A stretch of DNA of 64,000 nt from Mucilaginibacter sp. Bleaf8 (GTDB taxonomy: Bacteria; Bacteroidota; Bacteroidia; Sphingobacteriales; Sphingobacteriaceae). Position 1 is the first letter of the stretch; every line of letters starts with the position of its first letter. Positions 61,349-64,000 of this stretch are shown piece after piece. A program made the translations under genes and the position numbers. The notes under the pieces were generated by a model that did not search any database, was not told the origin of the DNA, and worked only from the letters and a program-made list of their open reading frames with translations. The stretch is taken from positions 992,001-1,056,000 of the forward strand of contig NZ_JAHBBK010000001.1 in assembly GCF_018390515.1 (NCBI RefSeq), read 5' to 3'.

Positions 61349-63622
61349 TTGGATTACTTAAAGGGATTAAACCCGCAACAAAGGGCCGCGGTTGAACAAA
61401 CCAAAGGTCCGGTAATGATTATAGCCGGTGCCGGATCAGGTAAAACCCGGGTTATAACCTACCGTGTAGCGCACCTCATCCACACTGGTGTGGATGCGTT
61501 TAACATATTGGTGTTAACCTTTACCAACAAGGCGGCAAAGGAAATGCGCGAGCGTATTACGCAAGTGGTTGGCCCCGAAGCGAAGAATATCTGGATGGGT
61601 ACCTTCCACTCCGTATTTGCCAAGATTTTGCGCGTGGAGGCCGACAAATTGGGCTATCCCAGCAACTTTACCATTTACGATACCGACGATAGCAAAAGCG
61701 TGATCAGGGCCATTTTGAAAGAAATGAACCTGGACGATAAGCTGTATAATCCAAACTTTGTATATAACCGCATATCGGCAGCCAAAAACAATCTGGTTTC
61801 GTTTCAGGAATACCAGCAAAACGCGCAGATTCAGGCTGATGACTTTTCGAGCGGCCGCGGGCACATGGGTAAGGTTTATGAAATGTACGCCACCCGTTGC
61901 TACCGGGCCGGCGCTATGGATTTTGATGACTTGTTGTTCCAGACCAATCGCCTGTTAAAGGAGTATCCCGATGTATTATACAAGTACCAGAACAAGTTCA
62001 AATACCTGATGGTGGATGAGTATCAGGATACTAACTTTTCGCAGTACCTGATTGTTAAAAAGCTGGCCTCTATCAACGAAAATATTTGTGTGGTAGGCGA
62101 TGATGCCCAAAGTATTTATGCATTCCGTGGTGCCAATATTCAAAACATACTCAATTTCGAGAAGGATTATCCCGACCTGCATGTGTTTAAGCTGGAGCAA
62201 AACTATCGCTCTACACAAAACATTGTAAATGTTGCCAACAGCATTATATCAAATAACAAAGAGCAGCTTAAAAAGAACGTATTCTCCGAAAAAGAAAATG
62301 GCGACAAAATTAAGGTAATACGCGCTTTTAGCGATAATGAGGAAGGTAAGGTAGTTGCCGAATCCATTATGCAGGAACGCACTACCCGCGGTTTAAAATG
62401 GAACGACTTTGCCATTCTATACCGCACCAACGCCCAATCGCGCTCAATGGAGGAGGCTTTACGCAAGCTTAATATCCCTTACAAGATATATGGTGGGGTA
62501 TCATTTTACCAGCGTAAGGAGATTAAGGACTTAATTGCTTACTTCAGGCTTACCTCCAACCCAAATGATGAGGAGGCGATGAAAAGGGTGATCAACTACC
62601 CGCGCCGGGGTATTGGCGATACCACGGTTGACCGTATTATTGTAAGCGCCAATCAAAATGGCATCAGTACCTGGGAGGTAATCACCAATGCTTCCCAATA
62701 TCTGGACGGACGCAGCGCCGGGTCGGTAGGTACTTTTGGCACCATGATACAAAGCTTTCAGGTTATTACGCAAACACAATCGGCGTACGATGCTGCCATG
62801 CACATTGCACAGCACTCGGGTTTATTGAAAGACCTTTACGAAGATAAATCGGTTGAAGGTCTGAACCGCTATGAAAACATCCAGGAGTTATTGAACGGTA
62901 TTAAAGAGTTTTCGGAACGGGAAGATATCGAAGAAAAGACACTGAGCGTATTTATGCAGGATGTGGCCTTGTTAACGAATGACGATAACGACAAGAACCC
63001 GAATGCCGATACGGTATCGCTGATGACGATCCACTCATCTAAGGGATTGGAGTTTCCGCAGGTACACGTAGTTGGCTTGGAAGAGAACCTGTTCCCTTCG
63101 CAAATGTCGCTTAACTCACGTAGCGACCTGGAAGAAGAACGTCGTTTGTTTTATGTAGCCGTAACCCGTGCTGAATATAAGCTGACCATCAGCTATGCTA
63201 CATCCAGGTTTAAATTCGGTACGCTGATCAATTGCGAGCCGAGCCGTTTTCTGGACGAGATAGATTCGCAATACCTTGAGCTTGATTTTACAGCCAAGCA
63301 GGCCAAAGGCAATCCATTTTTTGAGGAGGAGCGCACTGCCTGGAGCCGTAATAACGACACCTTCTCCAAGCCGAAACCACCAGCCAGTAAGCCCAAAACG
63401 ACATCGTTGCTGGCTAAGGCTCACGTGCCTACCGCTGGCTTTGCCCCTTCGGATACCAATAAACTGCAAGTGGGCATGGAAGTAGAGCATGAGCGCTTTG
63501 GTTTTGGAAAAGTAATAAACCTGGAAGGTAATAAGCCTGATGTGAAGGCTACCATATTTTTTAAAGAAATTGGGCAGAAGCAATTACTGTTAAAATTTGC
63601 CAAACTAAGGATAGTAGAGTAA
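61349..63622 (+). CDS. uvrD: UvrD/PcrA-type superfamily 1 DNA helicase
   Basis: 757 residues. Walker A is IIAGAGSGKT with Lys32; LNPQQRAAVEQTKG is the Q motif. DEYQDTNFSQY is motif II, NYRSTQNIV motif IV, SLMTIHSSKGLEFP motif V, and FYVAVTRAEYKL motif VI. The C-terminus (VGMEVEHERFGFGKVINLEG) is the Tudor-like RNA polymerase interaction domain of PcrA/UvrD. It unwinds DNA in repair and transcription-coupled repair. The TTG at 61349 is preferred: MDYLKGLNPQQ is the family start, and the promoter element lies upstream. An earlier TTG at 61319 adds ten residues. Confidence 0.93.
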   Translation: MDYLKGLNPQQRAAVEQTKGPVMIIAGAGSGKTRVITYRVAHLIHTGVDAFNILVLTFTNKAAKEMRERITQVVGPEAKNIWMGTFHSVFAKILRVEADKLGYPSNFTIYDTDDSKSVIRAILKEMNLDDKLYNPNFVYNRISAAKNNLVSFQEYQQNAQIQADDFSSGRGHMGKVYEMYATRCYRAGAMDFDDLLFQTNRLLKEYPDVLYKYQNKFKYLMVDEYQDTNFSQYLIVKKLASINENICVVGDDAQSIYAFRGANIQNILNFEKDYPDLHVFKLEQNYRSTQNIVNVANSIISNNKEQLKKNVFSEKENGDKIKVIRAFSDNEEGKVVAESIMQERTTRGLKWNDFAILYRTNAQSRSMEEALRKLNIPYKIYGGVSFYQRKEIKDLIAYFRLTSNPNDEEAMKRVINYPRRGIGDTTVDRIIVSANQNGISTWEVITNASQYLDGRSAGSVGTFGTMIQSFQVITQTQSAYDAAMHIAQHSGLLKDLYEDKSVEGLNRYENIQELLNGIKEFSEREDIEEKTLSVFMQDVALLTNDDNDKNPNADTVSLMTIHSSKGLEFPQVHVVGLEENLFPSQMSLNSRSDLEEERRLFYVAVTRAEYKLTISYATSRFKFGTLINCEPSRFLDEIDSQYLELDFTAKQAKGNPFFEEERTAWSRNNDTFSKPKPPASKPKTTSLLAKAHVPTAGFAPSDTNKLQVGMEVEHERFGFGKVINLEGNKPDVKATIFFKEIGQKQLLLKFAKLRIVE

Positions 63623-63706
63623 GCCTTGTGCTTACTCTACTATTAATACTGCCAATTATTAATTGGCAGTATTTACATAAATGCTTACTTAATTTTAAGG
63701 TAAGCA
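63613..63706 (+). terminator. Three consecutive hairpins after the helicase gene
   Basis: The first is AGTAGAGTAAG/CTTACTCTACT (63613-63641) around the stop codon, the second is a near-perfect palindrome AATACTGCCAATT...AATTGGCAGTATT (63645-63673), the third is TGCTTAC/GTAAGCA (63682-63706). There is no long T run, so they may not be a classical terminator. Confidence 0.55.
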
Positions 63707-63913
63707 GAAACACGCTCCTTATCTAAATAATTCTCAAAGCGGGTAATTTTTTAACCTAAAGCTCTACTTAATTGTGGAATTATTTCAACAGAGTTAATTA
63801 AAAATTGTACTCAAATCGCTTAATTAACTCATAAACAAGCACTTTCATTATATGGCACAGGCTTTGAACCTTTAAACTAACGCCCTTTCCCCTAAACAGG
63901 CGTTTAAACATAT

Positions 63914-64000
63914 ATGAGTGCCCTAATTAACAACAAAGCAGTAAACTCGGTTGGTAACAACATCCGTACATTGCGCCATCAACGTGGCTGGAGCCAGGAA
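63914..64000 (+). CDS. XRE-family helix-turn-helix regulator, N-terminal fragment (3' end outside window)
   Basis: 29 codons are visible from the ATG at 63914 to the window end. VNSVGNNIRTLRHQRGWSQE is the typical first helix and start of the HTH of XRE/Cro-type regulators. The rest of the protein, including the recognition helix, lies outside. No operator or partner is visible. Confidence 0.7.
   Translation, partial: MSALINNKAVNSVGNNIRTLRHQRGWSQE

Noticed and set aside
1..64000. CRISPR array, tRNA, rRNA, phage or insertion sequence
   Set aside because: No regular spacer-repeat pattern, no cloverleaf-type sequence, no transposase, integrase or phage structural gene was seen in reading both strands.

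Overview
The window looks like chromosome of a Bacteroidota bacterium, most probably family Sphingobacteriaceae (Mucilaginibacter/Pedobacter-like). The reasons are a SusC/SusD outer-membrane pair, a TonB-dependent receptor-like barrel, promoters that fit the Bacteroidota pattern TTTG-N19-TAnnTTTG (clearest before fabF), few Shine-Dalgarno sequences, and small families typical of the group (DUF2147, DUF2027-Smr, the GreA-like 'oxoacyl synthase' family). The genus is an inference from protein style, not from a search.

Layout. 1-6.6 kb: the end of a flotillin-like gene, a non-coding island of inverted repeats (about 361-832), a minus-strand trio (membrane protein, DUF421, GreA-like), a nucleotidyltransferase-metallophosphoesterase pair, a glycine-zipper protein, a Nudix hydrolase and an Omp85-type barrel. 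6.7-24.4 kb: a glucuronoxylan locus with SusD and SusC, GH10 xylanase, GH115 alpha-glucuronidase, transaldolase, split transketolase, mannonate dehydratase, GH39 beta-xylosidase and two tandem LacI regulators. 24.4-31.6 kb: MFS transporter, NUC1 nuclease lipoprotein, DUF2147, thioredoxin, FabF, DUF2027-Smr, a sphingomyelin-synthase-like PAP2 protein and a small secreted protein. 31.7-38.9 kb: respiratory and central metabolism (PoxB-like ThDP enzyme, Mqo, cytochrome bd CydAB) plus a spore-photoproduct-lyase-like radical SAM protein. 39.1-43.7 kb: xylB-xylA-sugar/Na+ symporter operon. 44.1-52.3 kb: overlapping operon glgX-treZ-treY/malQ (the last gene is a fusion) for glycogen/maltodextrin to trehalose conversion. 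52.3-64 kb: a 39-residue membrane protein with a strong Shine-Dalgarno, a large outer-membrane barrel, a PH-like membrane protein, epimerase, Crp-type regulator, FKBP isomerase, DUF255 thioredoxin-like protein, UvrD/PcrA helicase, and the start of an XRE regulator.

How it works together. The 14-bp palindrome TGCAATCGATTGCA, or close variants, lies before susC, before the xylanase gene, before the transaldolase gene, before the GH39 gene and twice before xylB. At the xylanase and xylB promoters it overlaps the -7 element or start site. The two LacI paralogs in the locus are the obvious candidate repressors. The regulon would therefore join polymer import and cleavage (SusCD, GH10, GH115, GH39), xylose uptake and isomerisation/phosphorylation (symporter, XylA, XylB), pentose-phosphate conversion (transketolase, transaldolase) and part of glucuronate breakdown (UxuA), although the xyl operon lies about 16 kb from the GH39/LacI end of the main locus.
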